Both the position numbers and the translations under genes were made by a program. A stretch of DNA of 43,922 bases from Clostridiaceae bacterium (GTDB taxonomy: Bacteria; Bacillota; Clostridia; Acetivibrionales; DULL01). Below the pieces are notes generated by a model. That model ran no database searches. It had not been told where the DNA came from and saw only the letters and a program-made list of their open reading frames with translations. The stretch is taken from NCBI GenBank assembly GCA_012840395.1, contig DULL01000110.1:74002-117923 (forward strand). Reading direction: 5' to 3'. Of the stretch, positions 1 to 11,101 are shown piece by piece (positions within the stretch are counted from its first letter, which is position 1; each line of letters begins with the position of its first letter).

Positions 1-1
1 C

Positions 2-1024
2 TTCCTGTATTCTACTTTTTACAAGTTCTCTAATTATGATTAGATTGATTTCTTTAACAGAAATGGATTAGCAACCAAAATAGAGCGGGGCGGCAGGGTT
101 TTTCCTGAAAGCGATGACTCAAAAGATGTGTTAAATACATTAATAAAATATAACAAGGATAAGGGAGTAAAAATTCATAAAAATGCCCAGGTTAAGAATA
201 TTAATGTATCAGGAAACAAAGTTACCGAAGTGGTACTTTCAAATGGGAAAATATTTCAATGCGATTCAGTAATCCTTGCCACAGGAGGAGTATCCTATCC
301 TGGTACTGGATCAACAGGGGAAGGCCATATAATTGCAAAAAATTTAGGACATACAGTTACTGATTTAAAACCTTCTCTTGTTCCTTTAATCACAAAAGAA
401 AAATGGGTAAAGAGTGCACAGGGGCTTTCATTAAAAAATGTGTCTATTACACTTTTTAATAAACAAGACAGTAAGATATATAGTGATTTTGGAGAAATGC
501 TCTTTACTCATTTTGGTGTATCAGGTCCTTTAATACTTAGCTGCAGCCGTCATATTCTAGAATATAATTACAAAGGTATTAAATTGGTTATTGATTTAAA
601 ACCTGCTTTGAGTATAGAAAAGTTGGACGAAAGAATTCAAAGGGATTTTGAAAAATATTCAAGGAAGCAGTTTAAGAATTCACTTGGAGACCTTTTACCA
701 AATAAGTTAATACCGGTTATAATTGAACTCTCAGGTATTGATCCTGAAAAACACGTTAATCAAATAAAAAAAGAAGAAAGAATGAAACTGGTTTATCTTC
801 TAAAAAATCTTGAACTGGAAATCATAGGTTCAAGGCCAATAGCCGAAGCAATTGTAACAGCAGGGGGAATATCCATAAATGAAATAAATCCAAGAACAAT
901 GGAATCAAAAATAATAAAGGGTTTATTTTTTGCCGGTGAAATAATAGATGTTGATGCATATACTGGTGGTTTTAATCTGACAATAGCATTTTCAACCGGG
1001 TATCTTGCAGGTGATAGTTGCTGA
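2..1024 (+). pseudogene. BaiN/HI0933-family NAD(P)/FAD-dependent oxidoreductase, 5'-truncated by window edge and broken by in-frame TAG
   Basis: The long downstream part carries the flavoprotein features of the HI0933/BaiN family: RGGRVFPESDDSKDV near the start, the VILATGGVSYPGTGSTGEG nucleotide-binding stretch, and a C-terminal AGEIIDVDAYTGGFNLTIAF motif. Reading the same frame upstream of the first usable start (GTG at 128) gives FLYSTFYKFSNYD, then a TAG codon at 41-43, then IDFFNRNGLATKIERGG, which continues the family sequence without a gap. The gene therefore runs off the left edge and contains one nonsense codon. TAG ends intact genes nearby (aroH, recA), so it should stop here too. 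The substrate is unknown. This could be a real pseudogene or one base error; a product from GTG 128 would lack the N-terminal FAD-binding fold. Confidence 0.65.
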
Positions 1025-1168
1025 GATTAATGAGTATTTTATTGGCAGATTGAGCATATTATTTTATATATGCTTCCAAAATTGTTAATAATAACGAGAA
1101 AACACAGATTTCTCCCGTATAATTATAGCAATATGTTATAGCAATATGATTTATTTGGAGTTGGTTTA

Positions 1169-1648
1169 ATGAAAGTGCTTATTTGCAGATTTAATACTCA
1201 GAAGAAAAGATCTGAAATTAATATTGAAAAAATACTGTTTTTAATTTTTTCAGTATCTTTTGCACTTATGGTAGTAGTCCAGGCTGCTTTATTAAACCAG
1301 GATGTCAGAATTTTTTTAGATGTTGATGCAGGTTTGGAAGGTACGCCCCTGGAGGCGGAGGAATACTTATATAAGGATGGTATAGTTGTTTTAAAGCTAT
1401 TAAGCCAGGATACATGTCCTGACCTGAAAATACTGGTAAACGGCACAGAAATCGCAAGATTTACTGAAAATGAATTAATAATTACTGTTAAAGACGGAGA
1501 CGTTATTGAAGCTGACGGAAGCCAGGTACCATATTCACTGGAAGTTGGAATCAAATCAACCAGTTCAAACATTTTACTAGATTCTATATACAGACAGTTC
1601 AAGATAGACTCTTCCATTAAAAAGCTGGCAAGGATTAGAATTAAGTAA
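1169..1648 (+). CDS. Membrane-anchored hypothetical protein
   Basis: I do not recognise a family. The 159-residue product has a short basic N-terminus (QKKRSEINIEK), one strongly hydrophobic segment at about residues 21-42, and a mostly polar, beta-rich remainder with a small domain (DLKILVNGTEIARFTENE). This predicts a single N-terminal anchor with an extracytoplasmic domain. The ATG follows a TTGGAGTTGG Shine-Dalgarno-like stretch. It lies between the broken flavoprotein gene and hutP. A reverse-strand reading frame covers the same DNA but has no recognisable content. Confidence 0.6.
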   Translation: MKVLICRFNTQKKRSEINIEKILFLIFSVSFALMVVVQAALLNQDVRIFLDVDAGLEGTPLEAEEYLYKDGIVVLKLLSQDTCPDLKILVNGTEIARFTENELIITVKDGDVIEADGSQVPYSLEVGIKSTSSNILLDSIYRQFKIDSSIKKLARIRIK

Positions 1649-1666
1649 AATAATTAGAAATTAATA

Positions 1667-1695
1667 TTGTCTTAAACAAAATCTTTTTATATAAT
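1667..1695 (+). promoter_or_regulatory. Predicted sigma-A promoter for hutP
   Basis: TTGTCT at 1667-1672 and TATAAT at 1690-1695 are separated by 17 nt. The -10 is a perfect match and the -35 matches the first three consensus positions. It sits about 60 nt before the hutP start, suggesting hutP begins a transcript that may read into aroH and cmk. Confidence 0.55.
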
Positions 1696-1756
1696 GAAAA
1701 AGTAACTCCGCGAGTACTCTCTTTAAAAGAATACTAATATTAAAGAGGTTATTTAT

Positions 1757-2179
1757 ATGAATAGCGAAAAAACTTTTGGCAGCCGGGACATTGCTATTTC
1801 TGCAATAAAATTGGCATTAACATCGGACAGGACAGAAGAAAAGCGATTTCAGGCTGATTTTGCACGAATAGGCATTCGCACGGCTGCAGTAGACTTCGGC
1901 GGGGAATTTATAACATCAGTAATGAAAATAATAGAAAGAGCTGTGGTGTCCTCAAAAAGAGAAGGTGTCATATCAGATACCCATAGAGAAGAGGGAGCGG
2001 TTGCAGGTGCAACTCATGAAGCTCTTTTGCAGATTATGCCAAAAGCTATAGGACTGAATGTTGGAGGTAAAATAGGCATAGCAAGGTATAATGACCATGT
2101 AAGCGTTGCCATCTTTTCAGGTATAGGCCTTCTGCACTTAAATGATGTTTCTATAGGATTAGGGCATAGGGTTATTTAA
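1757..2179 (+). CDS. hutP: HutP-family RNA-binding antitermination protein
   Basis: The 140-residue product is colinear with HutP, the L-histidine- and Mg2+-dependent hexameric protein that in Bacillus subtilis binds NAG repeats in hut leader RNA and destabilises a terminator. Visible family features are the EGAVAGATHEAL helix (about residues 79-90) and the C-terminal GLGHRVI; His76 and His137 are plausible counterparts of the metal-coordinating histidines. The start ATG follows AAAGAGG. No hut genes are nearby: the gene sits upstream of aroH and cmk with its own promoter, so the RNA target is unknown. Family assignment is strong; the regulatory role is inferred. Confidence 0.85.
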   Translation: MNSEKTFGSRDIAISAIKLALTSDRTEEKRFQADFARIGIRTAAVDFGGEFITSVMKIIERAVVSSKREGVISDTHREEGAVAGATHEALLQIMPKAIGLNVGGKIGIARYNDHVSVAIFSGIGLLHLNDVSIGLGHRVI

Positions 2180-2337
2180 ATCAATTATTAAATAGATTTA
2201 ATTTTCATTCAGGGTATATGATTTAATGCCTTTTTACTTGTTTGCCAATAAACGGCATTCAGGCAGTTAAATTATATTTTTATTTTATAATAGTTTTAGG
2301 TAAATAATAATTTTGGGTAAAGTTGAGGTATAATATC

Positions 2338-2700
2338 TTGGTGAGAGCAATTAGAGGTGCAATTACCGTTGATGTAAATAAAAAAGATTTAATTATAGAA
2401 GGCACAAAGGAACTTTTGCAAAAAATAGTTGAAGCAAATAATATTTGCGAGGATGATATAATAAGTATAATTTTTTCAGTAACAAATGATCTTGATGCCG
2501 CTTTTCCTGCTGCTGCCGCCAGGGAAATGGGATGGACAAGTATTGCACTTATGTGTACCAATGAAATCAATGTTCCAGGAAGCCTTGAAAAATGTATAAG
2601 AGTATTGATGCATATTAACACTGATAAGAGTAACAAAGATATTAAGCATATATACCTTAAAAAAGCCAGGACTCTAAGACCTGATCTGCAAAATGAATAG
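2338..2700 (+). CDS. aroH: Chorismate mutase, AroH class
   Basis: Converts chorismate to prephenate for phenylalanine and tyrosine synthesis. The product (about 120 aa) matches the small trimeric AroH class rather than the helical AroQ class: VRAIRGAITV at the N-terminus, AAREMGW, CTNEINVPG, KCIRVLMHI and HIYLKKARTLRPDL, carrying counterparts of B. subtilis Arg7, Arg63, Glu78, Arg90, Tyr108 and Arg116. I chose TTG at 2338 because GAGG at 2325-2328 lies 9 nt upstream and homologues begin just before this point; GTG at 2341 is the alternative. No other aromatic-pathway gene is adjacent. Confidence 0.88.
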   Translation: MVRAIRGAITVDVNKKDLIIEGTKELLQKIVEANNICEDDIISIIFSVTNDLDAAFPAAAAREMGWTSIALMCTNEINVPGSLEKCIRVLMHINTDKSNKDIKHIYLKKARTLRPDLQNE

Positions 2701-2751
2701 ATTTTATAGCATGAGTCAAGTAATTTTATATAGATAATGGAGGAGTGTCTG

Positions 2752-3417
2752 TTGTCTACTATTAATATTGCAATAGACGGCCCTGCAGGTGCCGGTAAAA
2801 GTACTGTAGCAAAAGCAGTTGCAAAAGAAATGGGTATAGTGTATCTTGATACAGGAGCAATGTACAGAGCTGTAGCACTTAAAGCCATACAGGAAGGTAT
2901 AGATACTCTTGATGAAGAAAAGCTGTCAAAAATGGTTTCAAATATTGATATTAAAATATCATATTCAAACAATGAGCAGAAGATTTTTCTCGATGGTAAA
3001 GATGTGAGTGAAGATATAAGAACCCCCCAGGCATCAATTGGAGCTTCGAATGTGGCAACAATACCCGCGGTAAGACTAAAAATGGTAGAACTTCAAAGAA
3101 ATTTTGCCTTAAATAACAGCATGGTTATGGATGGCAGAGATATTGGCACCTATGTATTGCCTAATGCTGATTATAAATTTTTCCTTACAGCATCTGTAGA
3201 AGAAAGAGCCAGAAGAAGGTACAAGGAACAAATTGATAAAGGCATAAAGAATGTAAGCTTCCAGGAGATACTTGAAGATATTAATTATAGAGATAAAAAT
3301 GACAGCAGCAGAAAGTTTGCACCATTAAAAAAGGCACCGGATGCAATAGAAATAGATACTACAAACATGAGCATTTCTGATGTTGTAAATAAAATTTTAT
3401 CTATTGTGAGGAAGTGA
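2752..3417 (+). CDS. cmk: Cytidylate kinase
   Basis: Phosphorylates CMP/dCMP to the diphosphates with ATP. The P-loop GPAGAGKS is at residues 10-17, followed by the LDTGAMYRAVALKA nucleotide-binding helix and MDGRDIGTYVLP and RARRRYKEQ motifs typical of the family. Length (221 aa) is normal. An ATG exists at 2737, but GGAGGAG lies just inside it, so TTG at 2752 (7-nt spacing) is the likely start, giving MSTINIAIDGPAG. It is followed after 6 nt by plsC and then ispH-rpsA, an order common in clostridia. Confidence 0.93.
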   Translation: MSTINIAIDGPAGAGKSTVAKAVAKEMGIVYLDTGAMYRAVALKAIQEGIDTLDEEKLSKMVSNIDIKISYSNNEQKIFLDGKDVSEDIRTPQASIGASNVATIPAVRLKMVELQRNFALNNSMVMDGRDIGTYVLPNADYKFFLTASVEERARRRYKEQIDKGIKNVSFQEILEDINYRDKNDSSRKFAPLKKAPDAIEIDTTNMSISDVVNKILSIVRK

Positions 3418-3423
3418 ATTCCT

Positions 3424-4011
3424 TTGAGGACACTGGGACGGATCCTTTCAGTAATTATACTTAGTTTATTATATAGAATAGAAATAATCGGAAGAGAAAA
3501 TATCCCTGAAAAAGGCCCGGCCATTCTTTGCGCAAATCATAAAAGTTTATTGGATATGTTCTTGCTGGGGTATAGGATTAAGAGATGGATACATTGGATG
3601 GCAAAAGAGGAGTTATTCAGAATTCCTATTCTGAAGAGTATTTTAGTTAATTATGGAGCCTTCCCTGTTAAGAGAGGGAAAGGCGATATTGGCTCAATAA
3701 AAGCATCATTAAAAATACTGGAAGATCAACATATTTTAGGCATATTTCCCGAAGGCACAAGAGTAAGTAAAAAGAAAAAAGGTGAGTATAAAGTTAAATC
3801 CGGGGTGGCTTTAATAGCCGTGAATGCCCAGGTTCCAATTATTCCTGCCGCCATAGTGGGAAACTATAAACTTTTTAGTCCTATGAAGGTTATTTACGGT
3901 AAACCATTTTATTTGGATGTTGATAAAAATAAAAAGTACAGTAAGGAAGAATTGCAATCTATAAGCCAAGACATTATGAATAAGGTTTATTTATTGATGG
4001 AGGGGCACTGA
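3424..4011 (+). CDS. plsC: 1-acyl-sn-glycerol-3-phosphate acyltransferase (PlsC family)
   Basis: Transfers an acyl chain to lysophosphatidic acid to make phosphatidic acid at the membrane. The acyltransferase motifs are present: NHKSLLD with His39 and Asp44 (HX4D catalytic pair), FPVKRGKGD at about 80-88, FPEGTR at 108-113, and a VPIIPAAIVG stretch. A hydrophobic N-terminal helix (LSVIILSLLY) fits membrane association. The start is TTG with a GAGGAAGTGA ribosome site overlapping the cmk end. Length (195 aa) is typical. It probably works with PlsX and PgsA encoded further along. Confidence 0.92.
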   Translation: MRTLGRILSVIILSLLYRIEIIGRENIPEKGPAILCANHKSLLDMFLLGYRIKRWIHWMAKEELFRIPILKSILVNYGAFPVKRGKGDIGSIKASLKILEDQHILGIFPEGTRVSKKKKGEYKVKSGVALIAVNAQVPIIPAAIVGNYKLFSPMKVIYGKPFYLDVDKNKKYSKEELQSISQDIMNKVYLLMEGH

Positions 4012-4026
4012 TTGGAGGTATATTGA

Positions 4027-6147
4027 TTGGAAATCTTGCTAGCAAAAAATGCCGGTTTTTGTTTTGGGGTAAATAACGCTATAAAATTAGCATATGAAAT
4101 AGCTGATAACGTCAATTCCTCAGAAAATATATATTCTCTTGGATCTTTGATTCATAATGAACAGGTTGTGGCAGATCTCTCATCAAAAGGAGTTAAAAAG
4201 GTCAACCATATTGATGAAATTGAAGAAAATGGGTATGTTATTATAAGAGCTCATGGAGTTGCCCCGGAGGTTTATAGAAGACTTGAAGAAAAGAATTTAA
4301 AGATAATAGATGCCACCTGCCCTTATGTAAAAAGAATTCAAAATCTGGCAGCGAAAAAACACGAGGAAGGATTTAGTATCATATTGTTAGGTGACCCGAA
4401 ACATCCTGAAGTAGTAGGCATTGATGGATGGTGTGAAAATAAGGCATTTATTATCAACGATATTGGAGATGTAGATAATCTGCCTGATGATCTGGAAAAA
4501 ATTTGTCTGCTATCCCAGTCAACAATGTCAAAAGATAGATGGAATAGTATTAAAGAAGCTATAAATAATAAGTTTAGAAATGTAGTTATTTATGATACAA
4601 TATGTAATGCAACAAGCAATAACCAAAGGGAAGCAGAGGAGATTGCAAAAAAGGTTGATTTAATGTTTGTTATAGGCAGTAAAAAAAGTTCAAATACCCA
4701 AAAACTATTTGAAATTTGCAAAAAGTACTGCCTTGAGTGTTATAATATTGAAACATCCGGTGACTTCCCGCCGGTTGATATAAGTAAATACAATAAAATT
4801 GGAATTACTGCCGGATCCTCAACACCGGACTGGATAATCAAGGAGGTTATACACAAAATGGAAGAAATGAATAACAAACCAATGGAGGAAATGAATGATC
4901 AATCTAGTGAATTAAGTTTTAAGGAGGCTTTTGAGAAGTCACTGGTTACACTCCATTCAGGTGAAGTAATTAAAGGAAAAATTATTGGTTTTAATGATAA
5001 TGAAGTTTTTGTAGACATGGGTTATAAGTCTGATGGAATAATACCTATGGAAGAATTTACAGATGAACCTGATTTCAGCAAGGATTCCCTAAAAGTCGGG
5101 CAGGAGATTGAAGCTTTTATAGTTAGGGTAAATGACGGAGAAGGAAATGTTTTGCTTTCAAAAAAGAAAGCAGATGCTTTAAAGAGTTGGGATATCATTG
5201 AAGAAGCCTATGAGAACAAAACGCCTATAAAAGTAAAAGTTATTGAGGTTACCAATGGAGGATTAATTGCCAACGCCAAAGGTTTAAGAGTTTTTATTCC
5301 TGCTTCTCAGGTAGGAGAAAAATTTGTTAAAGATTTAAGCTCATACCTTATGCAAACCATTGAAATAAGAATAATTGAATTTAATAAGCAAAAGAAAAAA
5401 ATTGTAGGTTCTGAAAGAGTAATACTTACAGAAAAAAGAAACAAACTTGAAGCTGATTTCTGGAATAACATAGAAGCAGGAAAGACTTATAATGGAGTTG
5501 TAAAGAGTATTACAGATTTTGGTGTATTTGTAGATTTAGGCGGCATAGATGGGCTTGTACACATATCAGAATTATCCTGGAACAGAATCAAACATCCCTC
5601 CGAAGTTTTGAAAGTGGGAGACAATATTGAAGTTACCGTTCTCGAGTATGATAAAGAAAAAAAGAAAATTTCACTGACACACAAGAAGCCTGAGGACAAC
5701 CCCTGGTATAAAGCCGAAGAGAAGTACCAGGTAGGTAATATTGTAAGCGGTACTGTTGTCCGTCTGGTACCCTTTGGTGCTTTTGTTGAGTTGGAAAAAG
5801 GTGTTGACGGGCTGGTTCATATTTCACAGATTTCAAATGTTAGATTGGCAAAGCCCGGTGATGTTTTAAAAGTTGGTCAAAAGGTCGAAGCAAAAATAAT
5901 AGAATCTGATATTGAAAATAAAAAAATAAGCTTAAGTATTAAAGAAGTAAATCCTATTGACCCTGAGCCAAAGGAAGCACAGCCGTCAGCAGAGGAAAAA
6001 GTTGAAAATAAAGCAGATAATAAAGCAGATGATAAAAGGGAGAATAAATCTGAAAGTAATTCTGAAGAAGAACTTCCAACTGAACATAAGGAAGAATTAG
6101 ATTTAAAAATAGGTGATTTATTAAAAGATTATAATAATTCAAATTAG
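4027..6147 (+). CDS. ispH: 4-hydroxy-3-methylbut-2-enyl diphosphate reductase fused to S1 RNA-binding domains (IspH-RpsA)
   Basis: Residues 1 to about 280 form IspH, the last enzyme of the MEP isoprenoid pathway; its [4Fe-4S] ligands are visible as NAGFCFGV (Cys12), DATCPYV (about Cys96) and YDTICNATSNNQ (about Cys193). A short linker leads to four S1 domains, roughly 307-375, 395-460, 480-548 and 563-633; the last two carry the typical FGVFVDLGGIDGLVHISELS and FGAFVELEKGVDGLVHISQ signatures. The final 70 residues are a low-complexity acidic/lysine tail. The TTG start has GGAGGT 7 nt upstream. This fusion is characteristic of clostridia, where it may also serve as the ribosomal S1-like protein (inference). 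Confidence 0.95.
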   Translation: MEILLAKNAGFCFGVNNAIKLAYEIADNVNSSENIYSLGSLIHNEQVVADLSSKGVKKVNHIDEIEENGYVIIRAHGVAPEVYRRLEEKNLKIIDATCPYVKRIQNLAAKKHEEGFSIILLGDPKHPEVVGIDGWCENKAFIINDIGDVDNLPDDLEKICLLSQSTMSKDRWNSIKEAINNKFRNVVIYDTICNATSNNQREAEEIAKKVDLMFVIGSKKSSNTQKLFEICKKYCLECYNIETSGDFPPVDISKYNKIGITAGSSTPDWIIKEVIHKMEEMNNKPMEEMNDQSSELSFKEAFEKSLVTLHSGEVIKGKIIGFNDNEVFVDMGYKSDGIIPMEEFTDEPDFSKDSLKVGQEIEAFIVRVNDGEGNVLLSKKKADALKSWDIIEEAYENKTPIKVKVIEVTNGGLIANAKGLRVFIPASQVGEKFVKDLSSYLMQTIEIRIIEFNKQKKKIVGSERVILTEKRNKLEADFWNNIEAGKTYNGVVKSITDFGVFVDLGGIDGLVHISELSWNRIKHPSEVLKVGDNIEVTVLEYDKEKKKISLTHKKPEDNPWYKAEEKYQVGNIVSGTVVRLVPFGAFVELEKGVDGLVHISQISNVRLAKPGDVLKVGQKVEAKIIESDIENKKISLSIKEVNPIDPEPKEAQPSAEEKVENKADNKADDKRENKSESNSEEELPTEHKEELDLKIGDLLKDYNNSN

Positions 6148-6170
6148 AAATGGCTGTATTTTGTTGAGGT

Positions 6171-6950
6171 ATGGATTACAAAGAGTTTAAGGCTGAGATA
6201 CTGAAATTATTTGACATTAATCTGGACTTCTATAAAGAAAAACAGATGAAGAGAAGAATTGATTCTCTTATTAGCAAAAATAAGTATAATAACTACAGAG
6301 ATTATGTGCAGGCTTTAAAAGGCAGCACTAATCTCTTTAGTGAATTTCTTGATTATATAACTATTAACGTATCTGAATTTTATAGAAATCCGGAGCAATG
6401 GGATATATTAGGAAAAGAAGTAATACCATTGCTTTTTAAAGAATCAAAAGAAGATTTAAAAATCTGGAGTGCTGCATGTTCGACAGGGGAAGAACCTTAT
6501 ACTCTTGTAATGGTTTTAAACAGGCATTTACCTTTTAATAAAATCAATATTCTTGCTACTGATATCGACAATAATGTTCTCAAAAAAGCAAAGGAAGGTA
6601 TCTATAGTAGCAAGAGTATTGAAAAGCTGCCTCAAGACCATGTGAGTAAGTACTTCATTAAGGAACAGCATAATTACAGGATTAAAGATGAAGTTAAAAA
6701 CTGTGTTAATTTTAAGCAGCATGATTTGCTTAAAGATGATTATCCGAAAGGTTTAGATTTGATTGTTTGCAGAAATGTGTTGATTTACTTTACAGAAGAA
6801 GCAAAAAACCAGATTTACGAAAAGTTTAATAAATCACTGAAAACAGGTGGTATTTTGTTTGTAGGAAGCACTGAACAGATTCTCTCAAGTGCAAAGTATG
6901 GATTCAGGTCTATAAGGACGTTTTTCTATAAGAAGGAAAGGGATATATAG
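6171..6950 (+). CDS. cheR: Chemotaxis protein methyltransferase CheR
   Basis: SAM-dependent methylation of glutamates on chemoreceptors. The N-terminal helical CheR domain contains KEKQMKRRIDSL and TINVSEFYRNPEQW; the methyltransferase domain has IWSAACSTGEEPYTL (SAM motif I), ILATDIDNNVL, and FKQHDLLKDD then DLIVCRNVLIYF. Length (259 aa) is normal. The start ATG is the only option because TGA lies in frame just upstream at 6165; the best GAGG (6166-6169) is only 1 nt from the ATG, an unusually tight spacing. No other chemotaxis genes are near. Confidence 0.9.
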   Translation: MDYKEFKAEILKLFDINLDFYKEKQMKRRIDSLISKNKYNNYRDYVQALKGSTNLFSEFLDYITINVSEFYRNPEQWDILGKEVIPLLFKESKEDLKIWSAACSTGEEPYTLVMVLNRHLPFNKINILATDIDNNVLKKAKEGIYSSKSIEKLPQDHVSKYFIKEQHNYRIKDEVKNCVNFKQHDLLKDDYPKGLDLIVCRNVLIYFTEEAKNQIYEKFNKSLKTGGILFVGSTEQILSSAKYGFRSIRTFFYKKERDI

Positions 6951-6985
6951 AACTTTTTGGCCAAATATAATTATATTATTATAAC

Positions 6986-7022
6986 AAAAAATTGGGTTGG
7001 TTTATTACCAACCCAATTTTTG
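6986..7022. terminator. Bidirectional Rho-independent terminator between cheR and nifJ
   Basis: A 13-bp perfect inverted repeat (AAATTGGGTTGGT and its complement) with a 5-nt loop is flanked by A and T runs on opposite sides. It therefore works for both convergent genes. Confidence 0.85.
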
Positions 7023-7051
7023 TTTGATCTGTTTCCTAAACTGATTATTAA

Positions 7052-10600
<3,549 letters not shown>

Positions 10601-10836
10601 TTATTCCGTCTAAAGCACCTTAATAAGCGCTATGTTCTAGATAAAAATGCATTTGCATATTGTATACACAGATATTATATCATATATTGGCGTAAAATGA
10701 ACTATTTTTTTTCTACGGTTTAACAATTATGGATATGGTTAAAATTTATATATAACAACAGCAAAAATTAAAACATGGAAACATAGTTATTCATTTACGT
10801 TGTTAAAATTAAAGTTTATAATAGGAGTGATGACAG

Positions 10837-10871
10837 AAAAAAAGCTTTCAAAGATAAACCTTGAAAGCTTT
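10837..10871 (-). terminator. Rho-independent terminator of the tRNA-Leu gene
   Basis: On the minus strand AAAGCTTTCAA pairs perfectly with TTGAAAGCTTT over 11 bp with a 9-nt loop, followed by a run of seven T. The hairpin begins directly after the encoded CCA of the tRNA. The remaining 10580-10836 interval is the nifJ upstream region, where I see no convincing operator. Confidence 0.85.
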
Positions 10872-10958
10872 TGGTGCGAGAAACAGGACTTGAACCTGCA
10901 TGTCCTTGCGAACACTAGAACCTGAATCTAGCGCGTCTGCCAATTCCGCCATTCTCGC
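10872..10958 (-). tRNA. tRNA-Leu (anticodon CAG)
   Basis: Read on the minus strand, the gene folds as a class II tRNA: acceptor GCGAGAA paired with TTCTCGC, a D arm, anticodon stem CTAGA/TCTAG with loop TTCAGGT (anticodon CAG, decoding CUG), a variable arm, and a T arm containing GGTTCAAGTCC. The 3' CCA is encoded. It has its own promoter upstream and terminator downstream, so it is a single-gene transcription unit. Confidence 0.96.
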
Positions 10959-10977
10959 AAAACCAAGTGCATAACAT

Positions 10978-11006
10978 ATTGTACTAGAAAGTAAGAAAAA
11001 TTTCAA
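10978..11006 (-). promoter_or_regulatory. Predicted sigma-A promoter for tRNA-Leu
   Basis: On the minus strand TTGAAA (11001-11006) and TACAAT (10978-10983) are separated by exactly 17 nt and lie about 20 nt before the tRNA 5' end. Both hexamers match 5 of 6 consensus positions. Confidence 0.75.
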
Positions 11007-11101
11007 GTATTATTTTTTTTGTACAATTAAAATTAAGGCAGTATTATTTATTTAATATTATATTAAATTATATAAAAGATTATTGTAAGGGAGGAACCTT
11101 A

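Noticed and set aside
41..43. Stop codon recoding (TAG as sense)
   Set aside because: TAG ends aroH, iorA and recA normally in this window, and the second interrupted gene uses TAA.
2280..2972. 230-aa reverse-strand open frame over aroH and cmk
   Set aside because: It lies opposite two well-supported genes, has no family motif, and its composition is that of an antisense shadow.
10718..10813. Rex-type redox operator upstream of nifJ
   Set aside because: TTTAACAA and TTGTTAAAA half sites occur but are about 80 nt apart and do not form the needed palindrome.
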